NCBI GenBank assembly: GCA_021229015.1
Contig: CM037788.1
Span: forward strand, 57,161,525-57,225,524
Length of the DNA stretch: 64,000 nucleotides
DNA from: Solen grandis
Lineage: Eukaryota; Mollusca; Bivalvia; Adapedonta; Solenidae
Direction: 5' to 3'
A program made the position numbers and the translations under genes. Each line of letters starts with the position of its first letter. Within the stretch, counting starts at the first letter, position 1. Under the pieces are notes generated by a model. That model did not search any database, had not been told where the DNA came from, and saw only the letters and a program-made list of their open reading frames with translations. Shown one piece after another: positions 1 through 11,558 of the stretch.

Positions 1-78
1 TGCAGAATAATTATGACCAATAAGTGCTCTTTGGAACACATGTGTCACCTGCTGAAAAAAGTGTGACAGACAAAATGT

Positions 79-113
79 GACAGACAGGCAGACAGACAGA
101 CAGACAGACAGAA
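79..113 (+). repeat. (gaca)n microsatellite
   Basis: About eight gaca units with minor interruption. Confidence 0.85.
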
Positions 114-849
114 AGACAACGGAGAAGTGATTCCTACATGATATCTCTGATGAGATCAGGTGAATCAACAAATTGATATTTAGTCAAATAAATAATTATC
201 TCATTCATTCATCAATATATTGATTTAAAAGAAAAAAGTCAAAATACTGTTGGCCTCGATGTAAAATTATGTTCCCATAACAACAAATGTTAAACCCTTT
301 TCCCAAGACAGAGCACCAAGAACTGACCAAGGCAACACTATAAAACCAGATCAGCTTGGAAGTAGCTCACCCAATGGCTGATCATTTAATTATCACACTG
401 TTCATTGCTCCTCAGGACCTCAGAGATCAAACGTTCCCAGTCAGATCTGGTTTTTCTATGGTACTCCATAGTGTGAAATGACGGTTCTGAGCAGAAAATA
501 ATTTAAAATGGCTGGTTCCTGCATGCTTTCCCAAGAGGCATTGCACAATCTGATCACTTCCTGTGTCGAAGATTTTAGGCCAATCTCTTCATCAGCAGTA
601 ATGAAAGGCTTCCCGTATCTCCCCGATGAATTATACACAAATGTTATCTTGTAAACCAGGCTTGAGTTTTGCAAATTAAGATATAAATAAAATTTAATAT
701 ATGATGCAAGAAAGGGAAACAAAAAAATGTTGCCATAGTATTTTGCTAAGTATGATGCATGCAGTGCCCCATTTAGAAGGAATCAAAACTTTGAAACTAG
801 AGCTATCGGTGAAATTGAATAATACCCTCAAAACACCATGCTGTCCTAG
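114..849. other. No gene recognised
   Basis: AT-rich sequence; an 88-codon minus frame at 456-722 has no recognisable motif and lacks supporting context. Confidence 0.5.
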
Positions 850-1090
850 TTAACCCTTTCCCTCATATAGACTCATTTTGACGCACTCAATAGGTATCAC
901 ATAAAGCCTGATCTGCAGAAAACCACAGTTAAACCTTACTAAATTTAAATACAAAATCCTCATTTCCAGACCACTGAGGAGCAGTGAACAGCATAAAACC
1001 TGATCAGCCTGCGAGTTACTCGCAGGGTGATCTGGTTTTATGCTGTTCGCATAGGTCTTTCATGGTGTTCTCTATGAGGGAAAGGGTTAA
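850..1090 (+). mobile_element. TTAA-flanked hairpin MITE, copy 1
   Basis: Ends are TTAACCCTTTCCCTCATA and its inverse TGAGGGAAAGGGTTAA. Near the right end a long hairpin is built on aacagcataaaacctgatca and its inverse. The TTAA target and termini starting CCC fit the piggyBac superfamily; no transposase is encoded. Orientation A means the hairpin is near the right end. Confidence 0.85.
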
Positions 1091-1273
1091 CAACACAAAA
1101 TCCCATATAACTATTCCAGTTTTAAGGTGCAATGATTTTGTAGAAGTGTGCATGACTACAGATCCAAAGGTTATGGACTCAAGAACCAGTTCTTCCATCA
1201 TCCATGACTTTCCCGGGCACAAAGTACTAGTCCAATTCAGGAACCATCAAGAGGGATTTGTATAAATCGTAAA

Positions 1274-1440
1274 TCGTGGTGCCATGGTCCAGTGGAAGAA
1301 GTAGCGGGACTGTTGAACGAGAGGTTATGGGTTTGAACGTAGTTTGGAGCAAGAACTTTTATGACCATCTCAGGCACAAAGTACTGGTCCAGTCCAGAAA
1401 CTGAGAAGAAGGATTAGTTGTAAATACTTAATTCTGACCA
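1274..1440 (+). mobile_element. tRNA-headed SINE, second body type
   Basis: ccatggtccagtggaagaag (box A-like) and tatgggtttgaacgtag (box B-like), then gcacaaagtactggtccagt and gaagaaggattagttgta. A truncated body of the same type precedes it at about 1189-1268. Confidence 0.6.
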
Positions 1441-3018
1441 AAAAAAAAGATAACAAATTAAACTATTCCAGTTTTCTATCTACAGCCAAAGTGACCGTGA
1501 CCTGAAATGTTTGCATCTTACTGACTGTCAACAATTTTACAACGGTAAAAAGTTGATGACTAAAGGACAAAACTGATATCAACAATTAATGTATCGCAAT
1601 AAAACATGAAAAATTGTTTGTAGTTTAACAAAGTCAAGATTTAATTACCAGCAGACTATCTATTGGTGCCATCATCCATTGATCAGTATAAGTGTTGCAT
1701 GCACTTAGCAACCAGCCTGACTTAAGAAGCCAAATTCAAACTTCAGATAAGACATTTAACTCTACATATGACCCCTATTTAGCAAGCATCTGCCCTTAGC
1801 AGCCATCTTCTTTTGAGCCCATCACTGTCCACTTAAGACAGGTTTAGGCATACCGTGCTAAATAACAGATACAAGAAATTTCGGCAAAACAACAGTATAC
1901 TGTCTTTAACTTTTAATCATTTCAACTTCTGTTCTAATCCAACATTCAGACTGTCTGCATGAAAAAAAAGTTCTAGTAATAAACACAATTGCTTTTGTGA
2001 ACAGAAAGATGAACCCAGTACAACCACATTATCAAAAATGAAGTTGCAGTATTGCACTATTTTTTCTCCACTGGCAAAGACACACATGTAGAAAATTCAT
2101 TCCCCAGCTGGCGGTGCTGGTTTCTTCATCATATGTTTCGTATTGCAGTTCTCTTACTTGGAGTGAAATGTATCACAACAAATTCAGTCCCACTTCAGGT
2201 CAGTCGAACGATACTGCAGATTTTAAGAAGACAGACTGGCGCCAGTTCTGATTGAAAAAACACATGCACGGTTGCAGAGAAACGACAGCAGCCGCAAGTA
2301 CTTGGGGATATGGAAAACATATGTTGGTATTTTTTATTGAGAAAGTCATATGGCTCTTGATTAAGGATCGAAGTCCAGCATAAAACCAGATGGCAAGAAG
2401 CATTGCATTTCTACTTATGTTGATGTGGCAAGCAGAGTGAAGGCGGAGGAATGTTTGAGTAATATGCATGAGGAAAACGCAAGGCATTTTACTGGGTGGG
2501 AGAATGGAACGAGATATGTTTCTGCAACCTTCAATTATATATCAAGAACAAGGGACAAATTAGGACTGCACAAAAATGTGCTTATTATTTCAGCTCTGAA
2601 AACTTCCGCATGTTTTAAGTTAGATGTCTTATGATAGTTTGCATTCTTTTGGCATCATTAGGTTTAATGGACCATTTCAGTCTCTCCAGGGAAAGTTGAA
2701 GCCTCGTCTTTATCTAATTGTGACGGAATTATTTTATGGCTGTGTCAACTGTTCAAAAACACTGTCAAAAAATTAAATGCATATACACATGTATTTTATT
2801 AAACTAGGTCAACTATTGATCACATGGTATACTTGCATTACATTTCGATAATCTAATAATTCAATTTGCATATATATGTACGGGTCCAGAAGGCTCTAAA
2901 GAGTATTTTTTAAAAAAAAATTAAAATTTTTTCCCAAGTGTTAGGATGGCATGGTGTTTATCAATTAATATCTATTTCTTTATCCTACAAGAGTGTTAGG
3001 ATGGCATGGTTTTCTCAA
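1441..3018. other. No gene recognised
   Basis: Unique-looking AT-rich sequence with short chance frames (2052-2634). The phrase STGKDTHV at about 2065 looks superficially like a PP-loop but lacks the SGGKDS spacing and any flanking similarity. Confidence 0.5.
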
Positions 3019-3262
3019 TTAACCCTTTCCCTCATAATTAGACTCATTTTGACGCACTCAATAGGTACCACATAAAGCCTGATCTGCAGAAAGCCAAACT
3101 CAAACCTTACCAAATTTAATTGTAAAATCCTCATTACCAGACCACTGAGGAGCAGCGAACAGCATAAAACCTGATCAGCCTGCCAGTTACTCGCAGGCTG
3201 ATCTGGTTTTATGCTGTTCACCTAGGTCTTTTCATGGTATTCTCTATGAGGGAAAGGGTTAA
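3019..3262 (+). mobile_element. TTAA hairpin MITE, copy 2
   Basis: Same family and orientation as 850-1090. It is full length with both TTAA ends and an intact hairpin. A lone right-end fragment (gagggaaagggttaa) also lies at 3766-3780. Confidence 0.85.
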
Positions 3263-4046
3263 TATCTCCGATACTGTAAAAAAAATATTTTCATTGACAT
3301 TTAATTTCATTGATATGTACTGAAGAAAATTTCTTGGGTACATTTATTTGTGGATTGATAAAATAACAATCAAACTTCAACTTCCCATCTTTGAAGGTAA
3401 GTCTTGTTTAATTTTCAAATTAATTGAAACAAGAGGATGTGAAATTGGCAGTTTTCAAAGGGGGTGTCCCATGTATATTATTATTTCACTCATGTTAAAC
3501 CACAGAAAACCAGGCCAGAATGAAAACTGTTCTCAGTCTAATGAGTGTTTATGGCACTACCTCCTAATCTATCTTAATTCATTTTACTTCTTTAAATGTT
3601 TAATGTTTATATAGATCATTTTGACACATTGGAAACCAAAGCAGATCCAGAACATATTCTGGCACAAGCTGTCAAAAAATTCCATTGTTTCACATCAATA
3701 TACCATTTTTAATTCAGTAAATTAATATTCATCTGACAAGTCCTACTTTGTATATGAATATTCATGAGGGAAAGGGTTAAGACACATTCAGACATGAAAG
3801 TTTCCAGGAATAAATCAGTGCCAAACCAGATCCGACTGCGTGGAAGTTTAATATACTAGATGTTTTCTACTTTCCAGTACCTTGGAGATGAGAAGGTAAA
3901 AATTATTAACCCTGATTAAATTGAATTTGACCATATTCTTCAGGCAAGTAAAACAATAATAGATGGGCTAATTAAATATGATAAACTGAGTTACATCACA
4001 GAAATGTACAACTCTAATTTGTGTTTTTTTGTTTTTTTTTAATATA

Positions 4047-5100
4047 CAGTCAAAATTGTCCAAGCGACCACGTCTATTAAGCGACATGTTGTCTTAAACA
4101 ACCATTTTATTTACCCCCGAAAATATTTACTCTATATTTCTTATTTATTAAGCGACTTTTGTCTTAAACGACTAGCGACCACTAATTATCATTTCGAGTC
4201 TACTAAAATAGGCACGCATTAAGCGACCCTGTCCCATTTTTAGTCCCAGGGAATTATGGATTGACCAGGTGTGTACCGTATTTTCCGCTTGAATGATTCA
4301 CCCTGAGTCCCCTTGGGTTGCTGCAAAGGACCTGTTAATGACCCCATTCTTTGTGTTACTTGGGGTTTTTCACGCGTTTGCTAAATATAGTTTTGTTATT
4401 CGCAACAATAAGACAATAGAAAAGGACTCCTTAAACGCCGAGAGTAACCGCATCTTTTATCATCCGGGGCTATCAAAGGCGCCGCTTCGAATCATTAGGA
4501 AAACTGTTTCAATTTGGAAAACAGGAAGTTTTTTTATTTAGAAAACAGTATTAATCAGCTAATAATGGAGAAAAAAGAATTAACATCTAGATTAATCTTC
4601 AAAGTTATCGCTCAGTATCGCATTTGTAATCAACGCATCAACATGTCGAAACGAAAAGTGCTAACTTTACAAGAACGGATTAATGTGATTGAACTGTCAA
4701 AAAGTAAAAGTGCACGGAAATCGCGGAGGAATTGGGATAGAGAGATTCACCTAAGTGAATATTTCAACAACAATAGCAAAAACAAACAAATCATGCAAAC
4801 ATACATATACATGTATAAATGGAGCAAATTAAGATTGGAGAGAGAGAAAATTCACGTATAAAAAAATAATACAATATTATATATGGGAATACTACTACTA
4901 AAATTTATCAATTTTATTAAAAGAACACATTTCATTCACATGCATACACATTTACACATACAATATACATGGATAATGAGATACCATTATTTTCACACTG
5001 TCGTGAAAATAAAAAATGACATATTTTATTAAGAGACCGTTTTATTAAGAGACCACTTTTACAAAATCCCAAGGGTGGTCTCTTAATACAAGTTTGACTG
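4047..5100 (+). mobile_element. Tigger/pogo-like DNA transposon relic
   Basis: Ends CAGTCAAAATTGTCC and (inverse) CAGTCAAACTTGTATT form imperfect terminal inverted repeats that continue into gcgaccac / gagaccac. A TA sits outside each end, the Tc1/mariner target. The interior retains an N-terminal transposase-like start (4643). Length 1054 bp implies a large internal deletion against autonomous elements. Confidence 0.75.
4643..4861 (+). pseudogene. Truncated pogo/CENPB-type transposase N-terminus
   Basis: The frame begins MSKRKVLTLQERINVIEL, like the psq-type helix-turn-helix start of Tigger/CENPB proteins. The similarity ends after KSKSARK and the remainder reads unrelated sequence to a stop. 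DDE catalytic domain absent; non-functional. Confidence 0.6.
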
Positions 5101-5242
5101 TACTAAGAACAAAAAAATAGTATGTTTATTTATTTATTTTTTTTTTTTTTTCAAATTGCCTTTGATGCCAAGTTGTTCAAGTTACCAAGTTCTGTTCTGG
5201 TCATGAGATGAAGCCATCCAGTTATTTGCAGTAGTGGTACAG

Positions 5243-5392
5243 TACAGTCATGGCTTGCGGTAGGTCGGTGGTTCTACCCGGGTACCTCTGTGTACTCGGG
5301 GTCTTCCTCCACCTGTAATTAGCTGGACGTCGCTATATGATTGAAATACTATCGCAGCGACGGTAAACTCCAATACAACAACAACAACAGTC
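5243..5392 (+). mobile_element. SINE body fragment
   Basis: ggcttgcggtaggtcggtgg, cttcctccacctgtaattag and ctggacgtcgctatatgatt plus an (aac)n tail match 23247-23502; the tRNA head is missing. A weaker trace follows at about 5790-5880. Confidence 0.75.
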
Positions 5393-5505
5393 ATGGTTTT
5401 CTACACTTGTAATTATTGGGACACTGCAATATGACACAAATAATGGCACAGAAATGGTTAACATTTATTGCTTTGTTACAACATTCCTCCATGGCTTAGT
5501 GGTCT

Positions 5506-5747
5506 TTAACCCTTTCCCTCATAGAGGAAACCATGAAAAGACCTATGCGAACAGCATAAAACCAGATCAGCCTGCGAGTAAATCGCAGGCTGATCAGGTT
5601 TTATGCTGTTCGCTGCTCCTCAGTGGTCTGGAAATGAGGATTTTGTAATTTAATTTGGTAAGGTTTAACTGTGTTTTTCTGCAGATCAGGCTTTATGTGG
5701 TACCTATTGAGGGCGTCAAAATGAGTCTATATGAAGGAAAGGGTTAA
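5506..5747 (-). mobile_element. TTAA hairpin MITE, copy 3
   Basis: Full-length copy in the opposite orientation (hairpin near the left end), flanked by TTAA on both sides; the right end has a small change (atgaaggaaaggg). Confidence 0.85.
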
Positions 5748-5880
5748 CACCTAAATTATCACTAGCCCCTAACTGCAGGTAAGAATCATGGTCTAGTCTC
5801 TCATATTTTTCATTTTTCTGTGATTAGCCGTCCAGCTCGACTGTATGACTGAATACTTTGGAAGCAATGGCAAACTTCAA

Positions 5881-6544
5881 AAGAAAAATATATTTTTGTA
5901 TTGTTGAGAAAAAATCTGCAGACAACCGGAATTTTCCAAACATCTTAAACTGCCAACCAAAAACACCTGGTTACTTGCCATGTCCTTACAAGACTTCTCT
6001 GCAGTGAGAAAATGTCATCTAATAAATTTAAATATAATCGAATTACCATGACCCTGGAATTCCTGTTAAAAAAACATGCTGCCAGCCAATATATTTCTCA
6101 TTGACCTTTTATACTAACCTACCAGACGCCAATAAGCATGTTAGTATCTTCTCCTGTTTATTTTTGGCTTATTTGGTTTATTTCTACTAATTAGCTGATC
6201 CACCAACGGCTTCAAAACAAAATTCAAAGCAAGTCCTGTGCACCTGTTCCTTGTCTCTAATATCCAGATAGGTTTAGAAGAAAATCTTTACACTGGGTAA
6301 TAATCTGAAAAATAGTTAGACTAAGTCTTATTTAATGTCATTCTTATGTTTTTAAAATCTTGCTGCTAGGTTCACAAATGCTTGAATGTAAATTGTTATA
6401 GACATTTTGAAAATCTTATATGCACCTGTGCAAGTATACTTAATCTATAAAGAACATGTATGTATGTTAACATATGCATCTATGCATTTGTTTGCACAGG
6501 TGTATATATTATGCATATGTATGAACACAAGCCTATTAAATACA
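5881..6544. other. Nothing recognised
   Basis: AT-rich, no repeat match in the window and no supported frame. Confidence 0.5.
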
Positions 6545-6985
6545 TGCAGAACCACCAACCTACCAACTGGTTAGAAACACCAACCTGGGTAGAATCCAAC
6601 CACCTGGGTAGAAACACCAACCAACTACCTTGGTAGAATCCAACTACCTGGGTAGAAACACCAACCTACCACAAGGGTAGAAACACCAACCAACTACCTG
6701 GGTAGAATCCAACCACCTGGGTAGAAACACCAACCTACCACAAAGCTAGAAACACCAACCAACCACCTGGGTAGAATCCAACCACCTGGGTAGAAACACC
6801 AACCAACTACCTTGGTAGAATCCAACCACCTGGGTAGAAACACCAACCTACCACAAGGGTAGAAACACCAACCTACCACAAGGGTAGAAACACCAACCAA
6901 CTACCTATGTAGATACACCAACCTAACACAAAGATAGAAACACCAACTTATTACAAGGGTAAAAACACCAACATACCACAAGGGT
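6545..6985 (+). repeat. Minisatellite, about 22-24-bp units
   Basis: Alternating gggtagaaacaccaaccta, ccacaagggtagaaac and tggtagaatccaac blocks over 440 bp. Small minus-strand open frames here are artefacts. Confidence 0.85.
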
Positions 6986-7150
6986 AGAACCACTAAAAAG
7001 CATGTTTTAATTTTAAAATAAAACAATTCATAAAGCTCAGTGTGATAAATATGAGTTTGAAACCTTTGGGTAAGTAGCAGTATAACAACTAAAGTGAATT
7101 TTGTCAGGAAGATCATTTAATTGTCAGCATGAAGGTGTCAGATAATAAAG

Positions 7151-7564
7151 TTAACCCTTTCCCTCATATAGACTCATTCTGACGCACTCAATAGGTACCA
7201 CATAAAGCCTGATCTGCAGAAAACTACAGTTAAACCTTACCAAATTTAATTACAAAATCCTCATTTCCAGACCACTGAGGAGCAGCGAACAGCATAAAAC
7301 CTGATCAGCCTGCGAGTTACTATAACTAGTAACCATCATAAGGACTGTGTGAAAGCCACAATCAGTTTTAGAGAAGTTTTTAATAAACACTATAGCTTTT
7401 TCTTGAATAAATCATGTTTTATGCTGTTCGATGCTCCTCAGTGGTCTGGAAGTGAGGACTTTATAATTAAATTTGGTAAGGTTTAACTGTGGTTTTCTGC
7501 AGATCAGGCTTTATGTGATACCTATTGAGTGCGTCAAAATGAGTCTATATGAGGGAAAGGATTA
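7151..7564. mobile_element. Symmetric foldback form of the TTAA MITE, copy 4
   Basis: The left ~170 bp run from TTAACCCTTT through the hairpin's first arm to gcgagttac. An unrelated ~110-bp spacer follows (about 7321-7413), then a reverse complement of almost the whole left half, ending gagggaaaggattaa. Ordinary copies have one long and one short arm. This one has two long arms. Confidence 0.8.
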
Positions 7565-9256
7565 AACTTAAGATATATGATCGAGCCACACTGCCAGAAG
7601 GTTGATTCAAAAGTTAGATGCAGTACTGTTCCATTATAACGCTAAAACTGGATGTTGCATTATACTGGACTGTGTTGTCACAATTAATTCTTTAAAAATG
7701 TAACTTTTTATTTAACCTTTTACTTAACATGCCTTGGCAGAACCAGGTCAGACAGCTTGTGGTCCTGTGGGTTTCTATGTTACATGGGGTGTATAGATTT
7801 GAACCCCAAATATAGCATTATAATGAGCACTGTTTAATGTTGTCCACAGTAATGTGGTATCTAGACTTTGACCCCAAATATAGCATTATAATGGAGCATT
7901 GATCAAGGGTAGGTGTAGCAAACACAATTACAGCAACTAAGAAACCCTGAATATAAAATATATTCTTCTTGTTGCCCACCCAGAATGTTTCCAGAAATGA
8001 TTTTTTTTATAGAGATGAACTTAACATAAAAATCCCATGCCTCAATTAAAACTGTTTCTAATTAAAAAAAAAAAAAAAAAAAAAATTATCAACAGGTGTA
8101 ATTCAATTCAGGATTTATTTGGTTTCCAAAAGGAGTGTGAAGGTTTCATTGTTGTAAAACTTCGCCATGTCATTCCTTAATTAAATAATCATTGCATAAT
8201 TGGCAAAAATATTCATTTTATTCTTCTTAGCACATGCAAGTTATTTATTAGTATTGCTAACCTCTCTGAATGCGTTGAAAAATATAAATATATCTTGGAA
8301 GACATCAACTTTTCAAGATGTTTACAACATATATTCTCAACAAAAAACTGTTGGGTGTCCTAAACCTTGAAACCGCTAGTTTTCAACACTTAAACACTTG
8401 AATTCCATGTAGGTAAATAATAAAAAACAAAAGAGGCATTAGATTCTGATAATATTTCATAGCCTGACGATTGAATAAATTCTCCTCAGGCTGTTCAACA
8501 TCAATCAAATAAAGTTAGGGGTCTGATTAGGCATCCCATGATGATAATGCTTTCTTTATGTATTCTAGATGGGAATTAGACTACTCCACACTTCTTGTAA
8601 ACACCTGTTGATCTAGACTTTTCTGCTCTTTGAAGACTGTAGCTAGAAGCTTGATTCACTTCAATTCTGCTTCACTTTGAAGACAGATTCACTCCATTTA
8701 GTTTAGCTTTCATTTCAACAACTTAAACATCAAACATGCATATCTGATCGGATAGTCTGACAAAAATTAATTATCTGCAATAAAATCCTTATTATGATAA
8801 TTTTGTGGTTCCATAATATGACTTGAGAATACAGACAAATGGAGAAAAAATCCTAGTTCATGAGGAGATAGATCTTCAGGGTAGAAAATAATTGAAAATC
8901 TTAGGACATGTGGTAAATAAATAAACCACAACACCAAATTTCCACTCTTGATTTTGACTTCTGTCATATATAATCTCCTGTTGATAAAATGATGTGAGAA
9001 AATCACATAATTAATTAGGACCTTAATTAACATATTGAGAAAAGGATGGGATCAAAGCAGATTTTTTATATACACTAATACTTCATGACTAAGTTCAAAC
9101 TAATAAAATATCTGTATAATTAAATTCCTAGTATCTTAAGCAAACACAAACAACAACAACAAAAAACACCACCAAAAAAAAAAAAAAGCAGTTTAATGTT
9201 GTTTTTTTTGTGTTGTTTTTTGTAAATGCATTTTTATTATTTTCAAAAGAAACCAT
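7565..9256. other. No gene recognised
   Basis: Contains two related gaccccaaatatagcattat segments near 7800-7900 and an A run at 8064-8084; otherwise plain AT-rich DNA. Confidence 0.5.
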
Positions 9257-9741
9257 CAATCAGGTCACCAGATATACGACAATTTAGGTCACCAGATATA
9301 CGACAATTCAGGTCACCAGATATACGACAATTTAGGTCACCAGATATACGACAACTCAGGTCACCAGATATATGACAACTCAGGTCACCAGATATACGAC
9401 AATTCAGGTCACTAGATATACGACAATTCAGGTCACCAGATATACGACAATTCAGGTCACCAGATATACGACAACTCAGGTCACCAGATATACGACAATT
9501 CAGGTCACCAGATATACGACAACTCAGGTCACCAGATATAGGACAATTCAGGTCACCAGATATACGACAATTCAGGTCACTAGATATACGACAATTCAGG
9601 TCACTAGATATACGACAATTCAGGTCACCAGATATACGACAATTTAGGTCACCAGATATACGACAATTCAGGTCACCAGATATACGACAATTCAGGTCAC
9701 CAGATATACGACAATTTAGGTCACCAGATATACGACAATTT
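9257..9741 (+). repeat. 24-bp minisatellite, about 20 copies
   Basis: Unit tcaggtcaccagatatacga plus caat, with occasional t for c and ctag for ccag changes. A period divisible by three opens a plus-strand frame reading QVTRYTTI repeats at 9372-9647; not a gene. Confidence 0.93.
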
Positions 9742-9815
9742 ATTAAATACTGCTATATCTGCTTCACCTTAACTAACATTCCAGTTTTCTATATTTAGTA
9801 ACAGTGACCCTAACC

Positions 9816-9919
9816 TTAACCCTTTCCCTCATATAGACTCATTTTGACGCACTCAAGATCTGGTTTTATGTTGTTCGCATAGGTCTTTTCATGGTGTTCT
9901 CTATGAGGGAAAGGGTTAA
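9816..9919 (+). mobile_element. TTAA MITE, internally deleted copy 5
   Basis: Both TTAA-flanked ends are present but the interior jumps from gacgcactcaa to gatctggttttatg, leaving 104 bp. The left half of the central hairpin is lost. Confidence 0.8.
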
Positions 9920-10354
9920 GCATTCCATACAGCCATGGATACCAGCATGTCATTCCATCAATATCATCAATTTGTCCATGGATATTACGCCTGTATTTTG
10001 TCATTAAGGGAGTGTCAAATTACGCCATTTCATTGGTTCCATCGCAGTAATACCTGGTAACAGTTCACATGATTGTCAAGCCTTCATGCTGAAGAGTTAT
10101 TTCATTTATAAGGCATGTTAGGTCAATATTTAAAACAACGACTGCTGTAAAACAACATCTGCTTGCCTGTTTCTCACATCTTGATGTTATGAAGTGAAGT
10201 GTTTCTGACGATGTATTCCATCATGCAATGAATAATTTTTGAGATACTGGAGACTATGATGATTTGGCCATGTACACAGAAGGGAGGACTCAAACTTGCT
10301 AAAGAAGAGCCTTAATCTTCAGGTAGCTGGAGCTAGACTGACAGGTCAACCAAA

Positions 10355-10535
10355 CAAGAGGGCCATGATGGCCCTGAATCGCTCACCTGAGTACCATTGC
10401 TTCAACTGATGTCAAGGTTTTTAAACAGACAAGGATTCTGATATAACTTAATCTAAAACATTTTACCCCTGACAATACTACACACCAAATATCTAAGCAA
10501 TGGGCCATATGGTTCAGAGAAGACTTGGGTGCAGG
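10355..10535 (-). mobile_element. End fragment of the CTCACCTGAGC repeat, cut by the gap
   Basis: aagagggccatgatggccct followed by gaatcgctcacctgag is the inverse of the right end at 29970-30008. The sequence continues through caccaaatatctaagc into the N gap. Confidence 0.6.
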
Positions 10536-10635
10536 NNNNNNNNNNNNNNNNNNNNNNNNNNNNNNNNNNNNNNNNNNNNNNNNNNNNNNNNNNNNNNNNN
10601 NNNNNNNNNNNNNNNNNNNNNNNNNNNNNNNNNNN
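10536..10635. other. Assembly gap (100 N)
   Basis: Exactly 100 N, the usual placeholder for unknown length. It adjoins a 35-bp array on the right and lies 866 bp before the first visible CTU1 exon. Confidence 0.98.
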
Positions 10636-11240
10636 AAATACTTGTGTAATGTGTATACATCTACGTTTGTAAATACTTGTGTAATGTGTATACCTCTACG
10701 CTTGTAAATATTTGTGTGATGAGGATACTCTACGCTTGTAAATACTTGTGTAATGTGTATACATCAATGCTTGTAAATACTTGTGTAATGTGTATACCTC
10801 TACGCTTGTAAATACTTGTGTGATGAGTATACATCTACGCTTGTAAATACTTGTGTGATGAGTATACATCTACGCTTGTAAATGCTTGTGTAATGTGTAT
10901 ACATCAATGCTTGTAAATACTTGTGTAATGTGTATATCTCTACGCTTGTAAATACTTGTGTGATGAGTTTACATCTACACTTGTAAATACTTGTGTAATG
11001 TGTATACCTCTACGCTTGTAAATACTTGTGTAATATGTATACCTCTAGGCTTGTAAATACTTGTGTAATATGTATAAATCAACGCTTGTAAATACTTGTG
11101 TAATATGTATACCTCTAGGCTTGTAAATACTTGTGTGATGTGTATACTCAATGTTGTAACGTGTATAATACTTGTGTAATGTGTATACATCAATGCTTAT
11201 AAATACTTGTGTGATGTGTATACATCAAGGCTTGTAAATA
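10636..11240 (+). repeat. 35-bp minisatellite, about 17 copies
   Basis: Unit cttgtaaatacttgtgtaat plus gtgtatacatctacg, with gatgag and caatg variants. The left edge is the N gap, so the true array is longer. Confidence 0.92.
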
Positions 11241-11501
11241 CGATAATGATGATGATGATGTTTCTTGATTTAGAATCAATATGAACACTCGATATATGTT
11301 CCATACTGTACACAGGAACTGTCGTTGACTCATCCATTTGTCACAAAAACCTTGAGTGATAATAGCATTAAAAAAATGTAGGTTTGGAGTGATTTCTGCA
11401 TTGATCATAAAACTGCACTATACAGGAAATAATGTAGAAACAAGTCAGGTCCCTTTTGTTGAACATTTGTAACACATGTATCCTCATTATTTATGTTACA
11501 G

Positions 11502-11558
11502 ACTGTGAAGAGAAATCAGGTGCAGTATGATCTGCCTCTCAAAATAATCTCATACGAG
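11502..11558 (+). CDS. CTU1: CTU1 exon (first one visible)
   Basis: Nineteen codons in phase 0, between tgttacag and gtaagt. It reads [19 protein letters not shown], matching the segment before the GWTMDA motif in CTU1 proteins. Because it starts in mid-protein, at least one more exon must precede it. Confidence 0.88.

Noticed and set aside
2052..2255. PP-loop candidate (STGKDTHV) for the missing CTU1 exon
   Set aside because: Sequence around it does not match CTU1 and the motif lacks the SGGKDS form.
9372..9647. 91-codon QVTRYTTI repeat protein
   Set aside because: 24-bp array with a period divisible by three; no start context and no unique flank.
9257..9741. CRISPR-like direct repeats
   Set aside because: The repeats are contiguous 24-bp units with no unique spacers, and the genome is eukaryotic.
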